Part shown: positions 8,929 to 18,607 of the stretch, piece by piece
How the letters are laid out: each line of letters starts with the position of its first letter
Numbering within the stretch: the first letter of the stretch is position 1
Assembly: GCA_031552655.1 (NCBI GenBank)
Contig: JAVBML010000043.1
Coordinates: 1-39,721, forward strand
Length of the DNA: 39,721 nucleotides
Source: CAZTPH01 sp031552655
Lineage (GTDB): Bacteria; Pseudomonadota; Gammaproteobacteria; UBA9339
Direction: 5' to 3'
The notes under the pieces: model-generated
What the model was told of the DNA's origin: nothing
Databases searched by the model: none
Seen by the model: only the letters and a program-made list of their open reading frames with translations
Made by a program: the position numbers and the translations under genes

Positions 8929-9076
8929 GCTCGATGGAGTGGTAATTTATTTATTGGGAAAGGTGATGGATGTAGTAATGCGGGCATTTATTTTGGAAGG
9001 CAGTCTTTGAAAAGGGTAAATATTTAGATAAAAGGAATATTTTTTATTTCAAGACTATTGGTTTTTATAAAATATT

Positions 9077-9718
9077 CTAGGAGATGGTTTTTTTTATGAG
9101 TAGAAAGTCGTCGTAGGCTTTTTTCTTCTCCCCCGGGGAACGTAGTAAATAGGCGGGATGATAGGTAACAATGAGGGGAATGTTGGTGCCACCATATTTA
9201 TATATATTTCCCCTTAATTTTCCCATGGATTCCGTTGTATTTAGTAAAAACTGTGCCGCTATTCTACCCACGGCAACTAAGAGTTTGGGATTGATGAGGG
9301 CAATTTGTTGTTGTAGATAGGGGGTACATAATTTTACCTCTGTGGGTAATGGATCTCTGTTTCTTGGAGGGCGGCATTTGAGGATATTTGCGATGTATAC
9401 TTGGCTACGATTGAGTTCAATGGATATCAGCATGGCATTTAATAGCATCCCTGCTCTACCCACAAAGGGTTCCCCCTTTAAATCTTCATTGGCACCGGGC
9501 GCCTCTCCTATGAATATGATTTCAGCGTTGGTATTTCCTGTGCCAAAAACAGTGTTAGTACGTGTTCTATGTAATTCACACAGTGTGCAAGAAGCAACCG
9601 TTGTTTCTAGGGTAGATAAATCTAGGGAATCACCGTGACTATCTCTGGCTAAGCTAGATCCTCTAGGTTGCCAAATATCTATCCCCAGGGCATTTAGGTA
9701 TTGTTTTTTGGTTCCCAT
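9077..9718 (-). CDS. Family 4 uracil-DNA glycosylase (Fe-S type)
   Basis: This enzyme removes uracil from DNA to start base-excision repair. It belongs to the family 4/5 thermophile-type uracil-DNA glycosylases, not the Ung family. Evidence is the glycosylase motif GEAPGANED, the HPAYLLR motif near the C-terminus, and four cysteines placed to hold a 4Fe-4S cluster (C44, C47, C115, C131 counted from the ATG at 9718). An in-frame TTG at 9742 would add eight residues. The ATG is preferred because the family N-terminus (YLNALGIDIW) follows it closely. The start is 44 bases after the hemW stop, suggesting co-transcription with lptF-lptG-hemW. Length 213 residues is normal for the family. Confidence 0.88.
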   Translation of the reverse strand: MGTKKQYLNALGIDIWQPRGSSLARDSHGDSLDLSTLETTVASCTLCELHRTRTNTVFGTGNTNAEIIFIGEAPGANEDLKGEPFVGRAGMLLNAMLISIELNRSQVYIANILKCRPPRNRDPLPTEVKLCTPYLQQQIALINPKLLVAVGRIAAQFLLNTTESMGKLRGNIYKYGGTNIPLIVTYHPAYLLRSPGEKKKAYDDFLLIKKTIS

Positions 9719-9762
9719 GGTTTCCACTGGAAAATTGGGCAATAATTTCTAATCATAAATTT

Positions 9763-10902
9763 TCATAAAAATATGCACAATAAATCGTTTAAAAAATTTT
9801 TCCCCCGTTCGGTTATAGCTATTGTCTCCGCAGTTAATTTAATTAATTGCTGCTCCTCAGCTTGGTTTAGCTCATTATATATTGATTCGATATTAATGCC
9901 AGTGCGTTGCTTGAATAATTCATGGGTTATGGGACGATATAATCTTAGGGCGTTCAACATAAATTCAAAGGGAACCTTTTTTTTGTTTACTATTTCCATG
10001 GTTTCATAGATGTTAGTAGCGGCTAGGTATTCTTTAGGATCGGCAATTTTACTATAGCGTTGGATTTTATAATCATCCATGGTAACTTTACCGTGGGCAC
10101 CACTGCCGATGCCTAGGTAGTCACCGTAGTTCCAGTAATTTAAATTATGTTGACAAAAATAAGCTGGAGATTTTGCATAGGCGGAAACCTCATATTGTCC
10201 AAATCCATTATTTTGAAGCAGTTCTATTCCGCTTTGCTGCATATTCCATAGCTCCTCCTGATTGGGTAGAGAGTGATACATTCTGTGGTTGCTAGAATGA
10301 AACTCCAGCGACAATTGGTACCATGAGACATGGGAGGGTGCTAGTTTCAATGCCTCTTTCAGATCGTCAGCGCTCATGGCCATGGTTTGTTCAGGTAGAG
10401 CAAAGATTAGGTCAAGGTTGAAATTATTAAACCCGGCCGTTTTAATTTCATCAATTGCTTGGAATATTTGATGGCAACCATGAATTCTGTGGATATTTTT
10501 TAGAACTTGATTATTAAAGCTTTGGGCGCCCAGAGAGATTCTATTAACGCCGATTTCTCTTAGCTGTTGATAGGCTAATAGGTCAAGGGTGCCGGGATTT
10601 ACCTCGAGGGTGATTTCCATGGTGGAGGAAAATGAAAAAAGATTTCTCGCTTTTTCAATGAGAGTAGCGATGGATGAGGTGGACATAATACTTGGAGTGC
10701 CACCGCCAAAATACATGGAGATTAATTGATCCTGAGGATAGTTACGAGCCTCATGATCTAGGTCCATAAGTAATTTTTCCACGTAGACATCGATGATATT
10801 TTTATCGGGTAGTACAAAGGAGTTGAAGTCGCAGTAGGAGCATTTACTAAGGCACCAGGGAAAATGAATGTACAGGGATAGGGGGATATTACATTGTCTC
10901 AC
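9763..10902 (-). CDS. hemW: Radical SAM heme chaperone HemW
   Basis: HemW (formerly HemN-like coproporphyrinogen oxidase) is a radical SAM protein that binds heme and delivers it to target proteins. The 379-residue protein has the N-terminal YIHFPWCLSKCSYCDFNSF segment with the CxxxCxxC cluster ligands (C17, C21, C24), the GGGTPS SAM-binding motif, and the C-terminal HemN_C domain. It lacks the extra N-terminal extension of true oxygen-independent coproporphyrinogen III oxidase HemN, which supports HemW. The start is a GTG at 10902 with no clear ribosome binding site, six bases after the lptG stop, so it is probably translated from the lptFG message. Confidence 0.93.
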   Translation of the reverse strand: MRQCNIPLSLYIHFPWCLSKCSYCDFNSFVLPDKNIIDVYVEKLLMDLDHEARNYPQDQLISMYFGGGTPSIMSTSSIATLIEKARNLFSFSSTMEITLEVNPGTLDLLAYQQLREIGVNRISLGAQSFNNQVLKNIHRIHGCHQIFQAIDEIKTAGFNNFNLDLIFALPEQTMAMSADDLKEALKLAPSHVSWYQLSLEFHSSNHRMYHSLPNQEELWNMQQSGIELLQNNGFGQYEVSAYAKSPAYFCQHNLNYWNYGDYLGIGSGAHGKVTMDDYKIQRYSKIADPKEYLAATNIYETMEIVNKKKVPFEFMLNALRLYRPITHELFKQRTGINIESIYNELNQAEEQQLIKLTAETIAITERGKNFLNDLLCIFL

Positions 10903-10908
10903 GAGCAG

Positions 10909-11970
10909 CTATGGAATTTTTATTAGTAGAACTATGCCTAAAATGGTAGATAGCAACGTGGGCAATGCTGCAGCCAATAGTGGTGGTAAATGATATACCA
11001 TGGCCATGGGACCAACAAACTGATTTAGCATATAGAATGTAAAGCCCGTGGCAATGCCAATTAGCATACGAAACCCCATGGTTGCGGTGCGCAGGGAACC
11101 AAAAATAAATGGCACCGCCAGTAGTATCATAACCAGGGCAGCAAGGGGAGCAAAAATTCTTTGCCAAAAAGAAAAAACATATTTAGAAGCATCAAGTCCG
11201 CTTGCTATGCGCTGCTTAGCATAGGTATGTAGGGCCACAATATTTTTTTGATCACTATCCAGGGCATCGATACTTAGAAGTTGAGGAGAAAATTTTATCT
11301 TTGAAATTTCCCTGGAGGTGTAAGAAGATAACGTTTTGTGTTTTTCAAAAGTTGTACCCTGGGATTCCCTTAGTATCCAGTGGTTACCGTCGTAGTGACC
11401 ATGGGGAGTATGTATGATAGCGTGCAACTTTGCTTGGTTGCCAATTTTATATCTCGTAATGTTTTCGAGATTTTTACCCGTAATGGTTTTTATGTTAATA
11501 ATTTCGTCGTCTCCGTGGAGCCATCGCCCCTGTTTGGTCAAAAGCATTTTACCTTCATTGAGGGCTTCCAATTTGATTTTTTCTGCTCGATGCAGTGCCG
11601 GGGGAGATATTATCTCACCGATTAACAGCATGAATAGAATTAGCAATGCTCCCACGGCGGCAATTCTCTGAAATAGATTAAATAGCGACATACCAGCGGT
11701 GCGCATAACAATTAATTCTCCGTTAGATGCTAGGAGGCCCAGGGCAATGATAAATCCCAAAAGACTTACCATGGGGAAAAATTGGTAAATGTCGAAGGGG
11801 AGTATCAAAGTAACATAGAGTAGAGTTTGGGGAAGATGATAGTTACCCATGCCCATGCTGGGAAATTCTTTGGATAGTTCTATGAAGATTTGGAGGCCCA
11901 GGAGAAAAAGTGAAGCCAGGGAAACATAGTATAGAATGGTTTTAAAAAGGTATTTAGTTAATATTTTCAT
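10909..11970 (-). CDS. lptG: LPS export ABC transporter permease LptG
   Basis: LptG forms with LptF and the ATPase LptB the inner-membrane complex that extracts lipopolysaccharide and pushes it across the periplasm. The 353-residue protein has three N-terminal membrane segments, a periplasmic beta-jellyroll (about 125-255) and three C-terminal membrane segments, the usual LptG plan. Diagnostic is LASNGELIVMRTAGMS, the coupling-helix region that contacts LptB. The first residues (MKILTKYL) are identical to those of the upstream lptF product, reflecting their paralogy. It starts 16 bases after lptF ends. lptB is not in the window. Confidence 0.94.
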   Translation of the reverse strand: MKILTKYLFKTILYYVSLASLFLLGLQIFIELSKEFPSMGMGNYHLPQTLLYVTLILPFDIYQFFPMVSLLGFIIALGLLASNGELIVMRTAGMSLFNLFQRIAAVGALLILFMLLIGEIISPPALHRAEKIKLEALNEGKMLLTKQGRWLHGDDEIINIKTITGKNLENITRYKIGNQAKLHAIIHTPHGHYDGNHWILRESQGTTFEKHKTLSSYTSREISKIKFSPQLLSIDALDSDQKNIVALHTYAKQRIASGLDASKYVFSFWQRIFAPLAALVMILLAVPFIFGSLRTATMGFRMLIGIATGFTFYMLNQFVGPMAMVYHLPPLLAAALPTLLSTILGIVLLIKIP

Positions 11971-11986
11971 GGCATTTTATTGGCTG

Positions 11987-13081
11987 CTATTTTTTATAGA
12001 TTTTTGACCAGCCTCTTTGTTTGACGAATAAAAATATTGCAATCATAAACATGAGACCATGTACCCACCATATACCTAGAGTAGGAGCAAGGGTGCCCTT
12101 TTTTATCCAGGCCTTTGCTAAAAATAAAAAATTGGCATAGAGAATGTATATTAGAATGGCGGGAGCCAGCTTAAAATAGCGCCCTTTTTTCGGGGGTATT
12201 TTACTGAGTGGCGTTGCAATTAATACTAAAATAAGTGCCAAGAGTGGCAGGGAAATTCTCCATTGCAATTCCGCTGCTGCTCTGGGTTCTTTTCTTTTTT
12301 GCCATAGCGTGTAGGTTGACATGCTGTTTTCGTTGGCTTGCCATATTTTTTCCTTTTCCCGAATTTTTATTCCATATTCCTTAAATTTAATGACTTCATA
12401 ATCCCTTTGTCCCGGTTTACCAAAATATCGATGGCCATCCACGAGTACTATGTAGGAGTCGCCATTGTTGGATACGTCATTCCTGTGATATGCCTGCCTA
12501 GCGATGAGGGAAGATGATTTTCCCTTTTTATGTCCATGGTCCATTCGTTGAGCTGCAAAGACATCAAAGAAATGCTTGCGATCATCCGCCACGGAGTTGA
12601 CATAGAGTACCCAGGAACCATCGGATATTTCATTGAAATGTTTTGGTTTAATCATTTCTAGACTACTGCGGGAAACTCCCGCTAGAAGACTATCGATGTA
12701 GCTATAAACTTTAGGGTTGATCCATAGCGATAGCATGGCAACTAGGATCATTACCAAGGCGGAATAGGTTAGCGTAATGCTTAAAAGTTTTTGTGGTCCT
12801 ATACCGCAGATCTCCAGTACTGTCATTTCACTATCCGCGTATAATCTACCGTAGGCTAGTAATATTCCTAGAAATAGGGCCGCGGGTAGAATTAGAGCGG
12901 TTAAGATAGGTAGTTGAAGTAAAATAATTGTTGCAATGGCATTGCTAGCAAGGAAACCATAGGCTGCGGCATTCATGAAGCGCACCACCTGGTTGCTTAA
13001 AAAAATGAGTAATAGAATCAAAGCCGTTGCGCTGGTAACACCATAAATTTCTTTGGTTAAATACTTAGTTAATATTTTCAT
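11987..13081 (-). CDS. lptF: LPS export ABC transporter permease LptF
   Basis: LptF is the partner permease of LptG in the LptB2FG lipopolysaccharide extractor. The 364-residue protein has the YjgP/YjgQ family layout of three membrane helices, a large periplasmic domain (about 130-275) and three more helices. The coupling region reads AYGRLYADSEMTVLEICGIG, which marks LptF rather than LptG. The gene is first in the lptF-lptG-hemW-UDG run and follows serS by 82 bases on the same strand, so it may have its own promoter in that gap. In many gammaproteobacteria lptF lies next to pepA; that neighbour is absent here. Confidence 0.94.
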   Translation of the reverse strand: MKILTKYLTKEIYGVTSATALILLLIFLSNQVVRFMNAAAYGFLASNAIATIILLQLPILTALILPAALFLGILLAYGRLYADSEMTVLEICGIGPQKLLSITLTYSALVMILVAMLSLWINPKVYSYIDSLLAGVSRSSLEMIKPKHFNEISDGSWVLYVNSVADDRKHFFDVFAAQRMDHGHKKGKSSSLIARQAYHRNDVSNNGDSYIVLVDGHRYFGKPGQRDYEVIKFKEYGIKIREKEKIWQANENSMSTYTLWQKRKEPRAAAELQWRISLPLLALILVLIATPLSKIPPKKGRYFKLAPAILIYILYANFLFLAKAWIKKGTLAPTLGIWWVHGLMFMIAIFLFVKQRGWSKIYKK

Positions 13082-13163
13082 AAATTAAAAATAAGTGATA
13101 GATCACAGAGTATATGTGTAATCTATAGTAGCGGAAACGTGACAGTGAATATTTTTCACGGCC

Positions 13164-14438
13164 CTATTTTTTTATAATTTTTACGTTATCCATATATTTC
13201 CACAGAATTTCGGGAACATTGATGCTTCCATCGATGTTTTGGTAGTTTTCCATGATAGCAATTAGGGTACGACCTACAGCTAAGCCAGAACCATTTAGTG
13301 TATGCAGTGGTTCCGTAATCCCATTTTGTAAACGACATTTAGCTTGCATTCTCCGTGCCTGAAAGGCTTCGAAGTTGCTGCAAGAAGATATTTCCCGATA
13401 TTTATTTTGTGCCGGTAACCACACCTCTAGGTCATAGGTTTTTGCTGCAGAAAACCCTAGCTCTCCACTACACAGAGACATAGTTCTGTAGGGTAATTCA
13501 AGTTTTTGCAAAATATTTTCTGCGTGTTGCGTTAGCTCTTCGTGGGCTAGGTAGGAATTTTCTGGCTTTTCAATGCGAACCAATTCCACTTTTTCGAATT
13601 GATGCTGGCGAATCATACCATGAAGATCTTTTCCATAGCTACCAGCTTCGCTGCGATAGCAAGGAGTATGGGCTACATACTTTAGGGGCAATTGGTTCTC
13701 GGGAATGATTTCATCGCGCACTAAATTGGTCATGGGAATTTCTGCCGTTGAAATTAAACTATAGTGTGAATCTCCACTGATGTTAAATTGCTCATTCTTG
13801 AATTTTGGTAATTGGCCAGTGCCAAAGAGACTTTGACTATTAACTAGATGGGGAACGTAGAGTTCTCGGTAGCCATGCTCTTTGGTATGTGTGTCGAGCA
13901 TAAATTGAATTAGGGCGCGTTGTAATTTGGCGAGTTGATCTACCAGAACAACGAATCTAGCCCCACTAATTTTTGCCGCATCTCTGAAATTCATCATGGC
14001 GAGCAAATTACCAAGCTCCACATGGTCCCGGGGAGAAAAATCAAATTTTCTAATCTTCCCCCAGCTGCGAATTTCCCGATTGTCGCATTCCTTGAGTCCT
14101 TCGGGAACGCTGCCGTGGGGTAAATTGGGTATGGCGGCGTATAGTTCGCCCAACTCTTTTGAAATACTGGCCAGGATAAGCTCCTGGGCAGCTAGTTTTT
14201 TTCCAAGTTTTTCCATGGTAGCCAGGGAAATTGCTATGTCTTTATTTTGGGATTTAAGTAATCCTATCTCCTGGGAACTGCGGTTACGTTCGTTGCGTAG
14301 ATCTTGTACTTCAATTTGCAAGCATTTTCTATCTTTTTCTAACCGTTGAATCAGATCAGTATTGAGTTCAAATCCTCTTTTTTTAAGTGCCTGGGCGGTT
14401 TCAACTAACTGTTGACGCAGTAATTTTATATCTAACAT
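13164..14438 (-). CDS. serS: Seryl-tRNA synthetase
   Basis: SerRS charges tRNA-Ser (and tRNA-Sec) with serine. The 424-residue product is close to E. coli SerS (430). The first ~105 residues form the antiparallel coiled-coil arm that grips the long variable arm of tRNA-Ser. The class II core follows, with motif 2 (CYRSEAGSYGKDLHGMIRQH) and motif 3 (GSGLAVGRTLIAIMENYQ). The start is ATG at 14438. It is divergent from tadA, with 124 bases between the two start codons that must hold both promoters. Confidence 0.97.
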   Translation of the reverse strand: MLDIKLLRQQLVETAQALKKRGFELNTDLIQRLEKDRKCLQIEVQDLRNERNRSSQEIGLLKSQNKDIAISLATMEKLGKKLAAQELILASISKELGELYAAIPNLPHGSVPEGLKECDNREIRSWGKIRKFDFSPRDHVELGNLLAMMNFRDAAKISGARFVVLVDQLAKLQRALIQFMLDTHTKEHGYRELYVPHLVNSQSLFGTGQLPKFKNEQFNISGDSHYSLISTAEIPMTNLVRDEIIPENQLPLKYVAHTPCYRSEAGSYGKDLHGMIRQHQFEKVELVRIEKPENSYLAHEELTQHAENILQKLELPYRTMSLCSGELGFSAAKTYDLEVWLPAQNKYREISSCSNFEAFQARRMQAKCRLQNGITEPLHTLNGSGLAVGRTLIAIMENYQNIDGSINVPEILWKYMDNVKIIKK

Positions 14439-14562
14439 TGAATATCTCGATGAAATTTTAGCTACCGAAAAGATTGTATCATTCTATGGATAAGCAATCC
14501 AGCCTTGATATTTTCTGCTCCGTTGGTATGGTTATCATAATTTTATGCCCGAGTAATTAGCT

Positions 14563-15072
14563 ATGGATTGTGATAATGTTTTTATGCAAAGAGCTTTAGA
14601 GCTAGCTAAACTTGCTGCTGCACGCAATGAAGTACCCGTGGGAGCTCTGGTGGTATCACAGGGTGAGATAATTGCGATGGGTCATAATCGTGCTTTGGAA
14701 TTTTATGATGCCACGGCCCACGCTGAAATTATTGCCATGAGAAGGGCAGGAAAACGGATTAAAAATTATCGCCTGGTGGAGACGACTCTCTATGTTACCT
14801 TGGAGCCCTGTGTAATGTGTGTAGGAGCGATGGTACATTTTAGGATTGGCAGATTGGTCTTTGGTGCCCAGGATTTAAGATTCGGGGCAGTTATTAGCAA
14901 ATTTAGGTTACTGGATCAACCATTTTTTAACCATAGCATTGAATTTACCGCGGGAGTAATGGCGAAACCGTGTGGAGATTTATTGCGAGGTTTTTTTAAA
15001 CAACGTAGACATGCCAAACATGGGCGGCTAGCTCCGATGATGACAAAGAATAGCGATGCTGGAAGTTACTAG
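14563..15072 (+). CDS. tadA: tRNA adenosine(34) deaminase TadA
   Basis: TadA converts A34 to inosine in the tRNA-Arg(ACG) wobble position. The 169-residue protein shows the zinc deaminase signature H53-A-E55 and P-C83-V-M-C86, the TadA-type N-terminus (ALELAKLAAARNEVPVGALVV) and the core DLRFGAVIS region. The C-terminal 25 residues are basic and extend slightly beyond the core fold. It is transcribed alone, divergently from serS. It ends tail-to-tail with the next gene, sharing a CTAG in which the two TAG stops overlap. Confidence 0.95.
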   Translation: MDCDNVFMQRALELAKLAAARNEVPVGALVVSQGEIIAMGHNRALEFYDATAHAEIIAMRRAGKRIKNYRLVETTLYVTLEPCVMCVGAMVHFRIGRLVFGAQDLRFGAVISKFRLLDQPFFNHSIEFTAGVMAKPCGDLLRGFFKQRRHAKHGRLAPMMTKNSDAGSY

Positions 15073-16853
15073 CTACTTTGCTCTATAATGGTGATGTTCT
15101 CTAGTTCTATCTTCATAAGTTTGAGAGACTCCAGAAAGGCATCTTGCTGTTCCCTAAGCAATTCCTTAGCTAGGGATTGATAGTACTCTATGCTGGCATG
15201 TAGATTTTTCTTTATTTCTATTAATCTCTTACGAGATTTTATTGATAATTCTTGGGTTGTTTCTCTAATTAAATTAGCTATTTGTATTTGTAATTCTCGG
15301 ATGAAAAGATGGGGGCGTTCATTGTTAATGAGCAGGGAACAGCGACCATAAATATGATTAATCATTTCTCCCAGGGAAACTATTTTTTTAAAATTTATGA
15401 TATTTGGTCCTGGACAGATTGCTTCTACCATGGTTTGGTCAATTTTTCTTTTTGCCAATACTCCTCCTCCTAGTTCGTGGCAGATACAGGATTTTGCTAG
15501 GACTTCGGATTTAAGCGATGAACATTGCTGCGTATCTAAATTTTCTCGCTGTAGCTGCGCTAGCTTAAGTTGTTGATATTGTCGAGAGGCTGTGCAGATG
15601 GGTAACTTTGTAAATTCTTGATTGAACCTTGTGTAACCTTTGGTGCAGGGACTGCCCGGAGTGTTTTTTTGTACCCTTTCTTCACGCTGCATTTCACTGG
15701 AGGAGGTCCTAAGATTCCAAAATGGTATTCCCAGAGGTGAACTGGGACTTAAATATATGTCATTTTCAGTGGCATCAATTAATTTTTGCATTGTTAGGTT
15801 GCTAACGTTGGTTGCTTCGGGCACAAGTAAAAAAGGACTTCCCCAGCCGATGCTGTCTAGCTTATATCTTTTAAGTAGAAAATTGTGTTCCTGATTGGTA
15901 CCAACTCCTCCCTGGCTAGTTATAATTACATTCTGGGGAGTTGTCGTGGGTATGTGCTTTAGTTCCAAGAGAGACTTTCTATATATTTCATGTAATTCAT
16001 TTATCAATGTGACCTTATTTTTTTTGAATTCTTCCAATATGGGACCCAGTAAATGACCATCATTGATGAAAGCGTGGCCACCGCAATTAAGTGCAGACTC
16101 AATGCGGTACTCTGATACCCAAATGCCTCTTTTTGCTAGGTATTTTCCTTGAATGATGGCGGAACGGTAGTCGCTTACCTTTAGGCAGATTTTTTTTCTA
16201 AGATTATTTTTTTCATCCGGCAAAAAATCTTTAAATTCAATTAGATACCCATATAATTGCGGATTAAAGCCCGCCGAGAGGACCATGGTGGATGCTAGAT
16301 TGCTCTGGGCATAGCCCCGCAGAGCAGCTGCGGCGTCGGAGTAAATATAGGACAAAGATTGACCATTACTATGGTGAGCAATATCTAGCTTAGTCATTAT
16401 ATTAACATCGATGCTTCCGGCTACCACATTTTGACGTAGAAGTTGTTGCAGTTCGTTTTTTTTCTGAGAATTCTGTTCTGTCAGCATATCTTTATAGAGT
16501 TTGCTCAGATAACTATCACTTGGCAGTAGTTCAAAATATTTAGTAATTGCACTATTTTCTTTAAACTCATCCTCTTTAATTTTTTCTATTTGTTCATGAA
16601 TAAGTTTTTGCAGTAAATTAAGATAACTGGTAATGCGCCTAGCTCTAGGATCTTCATCCCTAGCTGTAATAGGGGCATATGGCTCGCCATGCTGCTCACA
16701 CCAGTATTTTCTCATTTGTTCTATGAGTACATCATCCACCAGGGAAATCACAGAGGAAATACCATATTGAGCTACGAACAAAGGCGTATCTATAGTGAAG
16801 CCAGTGCCCATTACTGGAATATGGAAGCTATGGGGGGATTTTGTTTGCTTCAT
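15069..16853 (-). CDS. Conserved hypothetical protein, cysteine-rich, 594 residues
   Basis: I recall a conserved, uncharacterised family with similar sequence landmarks (FTIDTPLFVAQYGISSVISLVDD at the N-terminus, WVSEYRIESALNCGGHAF, SQGGVGTNQEH, DSIGWGSPFLLVPEATNV). From memory it is best known from Bacteroidetes-like bacteria. The glycine motifs and repeated beta/alpha pattern suggest a TIM-barrel, flavin-oxidoreductase-like fold, but this is a guess. The second half carries cysteines in conserved-looking settings (GSPCTKGY, LPICTASR, KSCICHELGGG, EAICPGPN), which could ligate a metal or Fe-S cluster. The C-terminal ~100 residues are predicted long helices, likely coiled coil. There is no signal peptide or membrane segment. 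It stands 116 bases upstream of pgi's stop on the same strand. No function is assigned. Confidence 0.72.
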   Translation of the reverse strand: MKQTKSPHSFHIPVMGTGFTIDTPLFVAQYGISSVISLVDDVLIEQMRKYWCEQHGEPYAPITARDEDPRARRITSYLNLLQKLIHEQIEKIKEDEFKENSAITKYFELLPSDSYLSKLYKDMLTEQNSQKKNELQQLLRQNVVAGSIDVNIMTKLDIAHHSNGQSLSYIYSDAAAALRGYAQSNLASTMVLSAGFNPQLYGYLIEFKDFLPDEKNNLRKKICLKVSDYRSAIIQGKYLAKRGIWVSEYRIESALNCGGHAFINDGHLLGPILEEFKKNKVTLINELHEIYRKSLLELKHIPTTTPQNVIITSQGGVGTNQEHNFLLKRYKLDSIGWGSPFLLVPEATNVSNLTMQKLIDATENDIYLSPSSPLGIPFWNLRTSSSEMQREERVQKNTPGSPCTKGYTRFNQEFTKLPICTASRQYQQLKLAQLQRENLDTQQCSSLKSEVLAKSCICHELGGGVLAKRKIDQTMVEAICPGPNIINFKKIVSLGEMINHIYGRCSLLINNERPHLFIRELQIQIANLIRETTQELSIKSRKRLIEIKKNLHASIEYYQSLAKELLREQQDAFLESLKLMKIELENITIIEQSS

Positions 16854-16969
16854 TTTTTTCTCTATATTTTACAGTGGCACCATGATTAAATATATACATT
16901 ACACTAAAGCACACTAGGCTAGCAAAAAAATTAATTCTCGGCTATCTATATTTAAATTGTAGCAAAGCG

Positions 16970-18607
16970 TCATTTATTTACTAGGAGGGATATATTTTGT
17001 TTCTGATATAAATCGATCAATCCCCTTGTGGAACCATCTAATTCTTCCGGTGATTCATCGTTTTGTAAAATGGGAATAAGCCCCTGGGTCAATTTTTTTC
17101 CTAATTCCACTCCCCACTGATCAAAGGAGTTAATTTGCCAAATGGTTCCCTGGATAAATACTTTATGCTCATAGAGGGCAATTAAAGCACCGAGACTTCT
17201 AGGAGTTACTTTATCCATAACTAAAGTATTGGTTGGTATATTGCCCATGATTTGCTGGTGTTTTGCTAATAATCTCTCCTCATTTTTATCAGCGGATGAT
17301 TGCAAAATCTCGTTCTGTCGTCTTCCCACCATTAGCGCTTGACTTTGGGCAAGGCAATTGGCATAGAGTACTAGGTGATGGTCGGCAATGGGATTATGGC
17401 TACCTAGGGGAATAATAAAATCCATGGGGACTAGGGTTGTACCCTGCATTAGCAATTGATGAAATGAATGTTGACTATTGGTACCCGGGGCCCCCCAGAT
17501 TACGGGGGCGGTTTTGTAGGATAGATTATCTCCCATGGTATTTACACTTTTACCATTACTTTCCATTTCAAGTTGTTGCAAATAGGCGGGGAGTAGATGT
17601 AGATATTGGTCATAGGGAATAATAGCTTGGGAAGTGGCGCCGAGGAAATTTATATTCCAAATACCTAGCAGAGCTAAAATTATGGGTAAATTCTTTTCCG
17701 TGGGCGCCGTTCTAAAATGCTGATCCATTTCCTGGGCCCCGGAGAGTAGCTCGTAGAAATTTTTCATACCCAGGGACAGTGCAATGGATATGCCCAGGGC
17801 GGACCAGAGGGAAAATCTTCCTCCAACCCAGTCCCAAAAGGAATAAACATTTTCCTCTGCTATGCCGAAAGCCCGTGCCTTTTCTGAATTTGCAGTTATG
17901 CCGATGAAGTGCTTCCCTAGAGGAGTTTCGCTTTTAGTGGAAATATTGCCCAGTAACCAGTTTTTGGCAACCATGGCATTGGCCAAAGTTTCCTGCGTGG
18001 TAAAAGTTTTCGAGGCGATAATAAATAGAGTTGTTTCGTGATTTAGATGTCTCAGAGTATCCGCTATATCCGTGGGGTCTAAATTGGAAACAAAGTGGAT
18101 TTTGAGCTCAGTGGCATAGGGTTTTAGGGCAGCTACCACCATTGCGGGGCCGAGGTGAGAACCACCAATGCCGATGTTTACTATATCAGTAACGCGCTTA
18201 CCACTATATCCTCGCCACTTACCACCATGGATATTGTGGACCAAAACTTCAATTTTTTTTAGTTCCCGGCGAACGAGATCTGCTTCCGGACTATTTTCCT
18301 GATCAAAATTTCTCAGAGTGGTATGTAATACGGCTCGTTTTTCCGTGATGTTAATTTTTTCTCCACCAAACATTTGATCTCTGCGCTCTTTAACTCCGGC
18401 TGCCTGTGCCAGAGTATCTAATAAATTCATGGTTTCGGCGGTTACATGATTTTTAGAGTAATCCAGGAATATATTTGCTGCCGCAAGGGAAAAGTTTTGA
18501 AAACGTTTTGGATCTTGCTGAAATTGTTTGGCTATTTCGAGATCTTTGATTTTTCGGTGATGATCGGCTAGGTTTTTCCATTCCGCGGTTTGGTCTATTT
18601 TAGTCAT
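16970..18607 (-). CDS. pgi: Glucose-6-phosphate isomerase
   Basis: Pgi interconverts glucose-6-phosphate and fructose-6-phosphate in glycolysis and gluconeogenesis. The ATG at 18607 has a good ribosome binding site (GGAGAT, five bases upstream) and gives 545 residues, matching E. coli Pgi (549). The frame is open 20 codons further upstream, but that extension has no family match. Both PGI signatures are present: VGGRFSLWSALG and FDQWGVELGKKL. The SIS-domain phosphate-binding segments (GIGGSHLGPAMV, SKTFTTQETLANA) and the catalytic-region HSFHQLLMQG are also present. Confidence 0.96.
   Translation of the reverse strand: MTKIDQTAEWKNLADHHRKIKDLEIAKQFQQDPKRFQNFSLAAANIFLDYSKNHVTAETMNLLDTLAQAAGVKERRDQMFGGEKINITEKRAVLHTTLRNFDQENSPEADLVRRELKKIEVLVHNIHGGKWRGYSGKRVTDIVNIGIGGSHLGPAMVVAALKPYATELKIHFVSNLDPTDIADTLRHLNHETTLFIIASKTFTTQETLANAMVAKNWLLGNISTKSETPLGKHFIGITANSEKARAFGIAEENVYSFWDWVGGRFSLWSALGISIALSLGMKNFYELLSGAQEMDQHFRTAPTEKNLPIILALLGIWNINFLGATSQAIIPYDQYLHLLPAYLQQLEMESNGKSVNTMGDNLSYKTAPVIWGAPGTNSQHSFHQLLMQGTTLVPMDFIIPLGSHNPIADHHLVLYANCLAQSQALMVGRRQNEILQSSADKNEERLLAKHQQIMGNIPTNTLVMDKVTPRSLGALIALYEHKVFIQGTIWQINSFDQWGVELGKKLTQGLIPILQNDESPEELDGSTRGLIDLYQKQNISLLVNK

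Noticed and set aside
10889..11167. 92-codon minus-strand frame overlapping lptG
   Set aside because: It is the alternate frame of the LptG C-terminal region. LptG's membrane helices are well conserved in the other frame.
14505..14540. tadA promoter (TTGATA with CATAAT downstream)
   Set aside because: The spacing between the two hexamers is about 26 bases, too long for a sigma-70 promoter.
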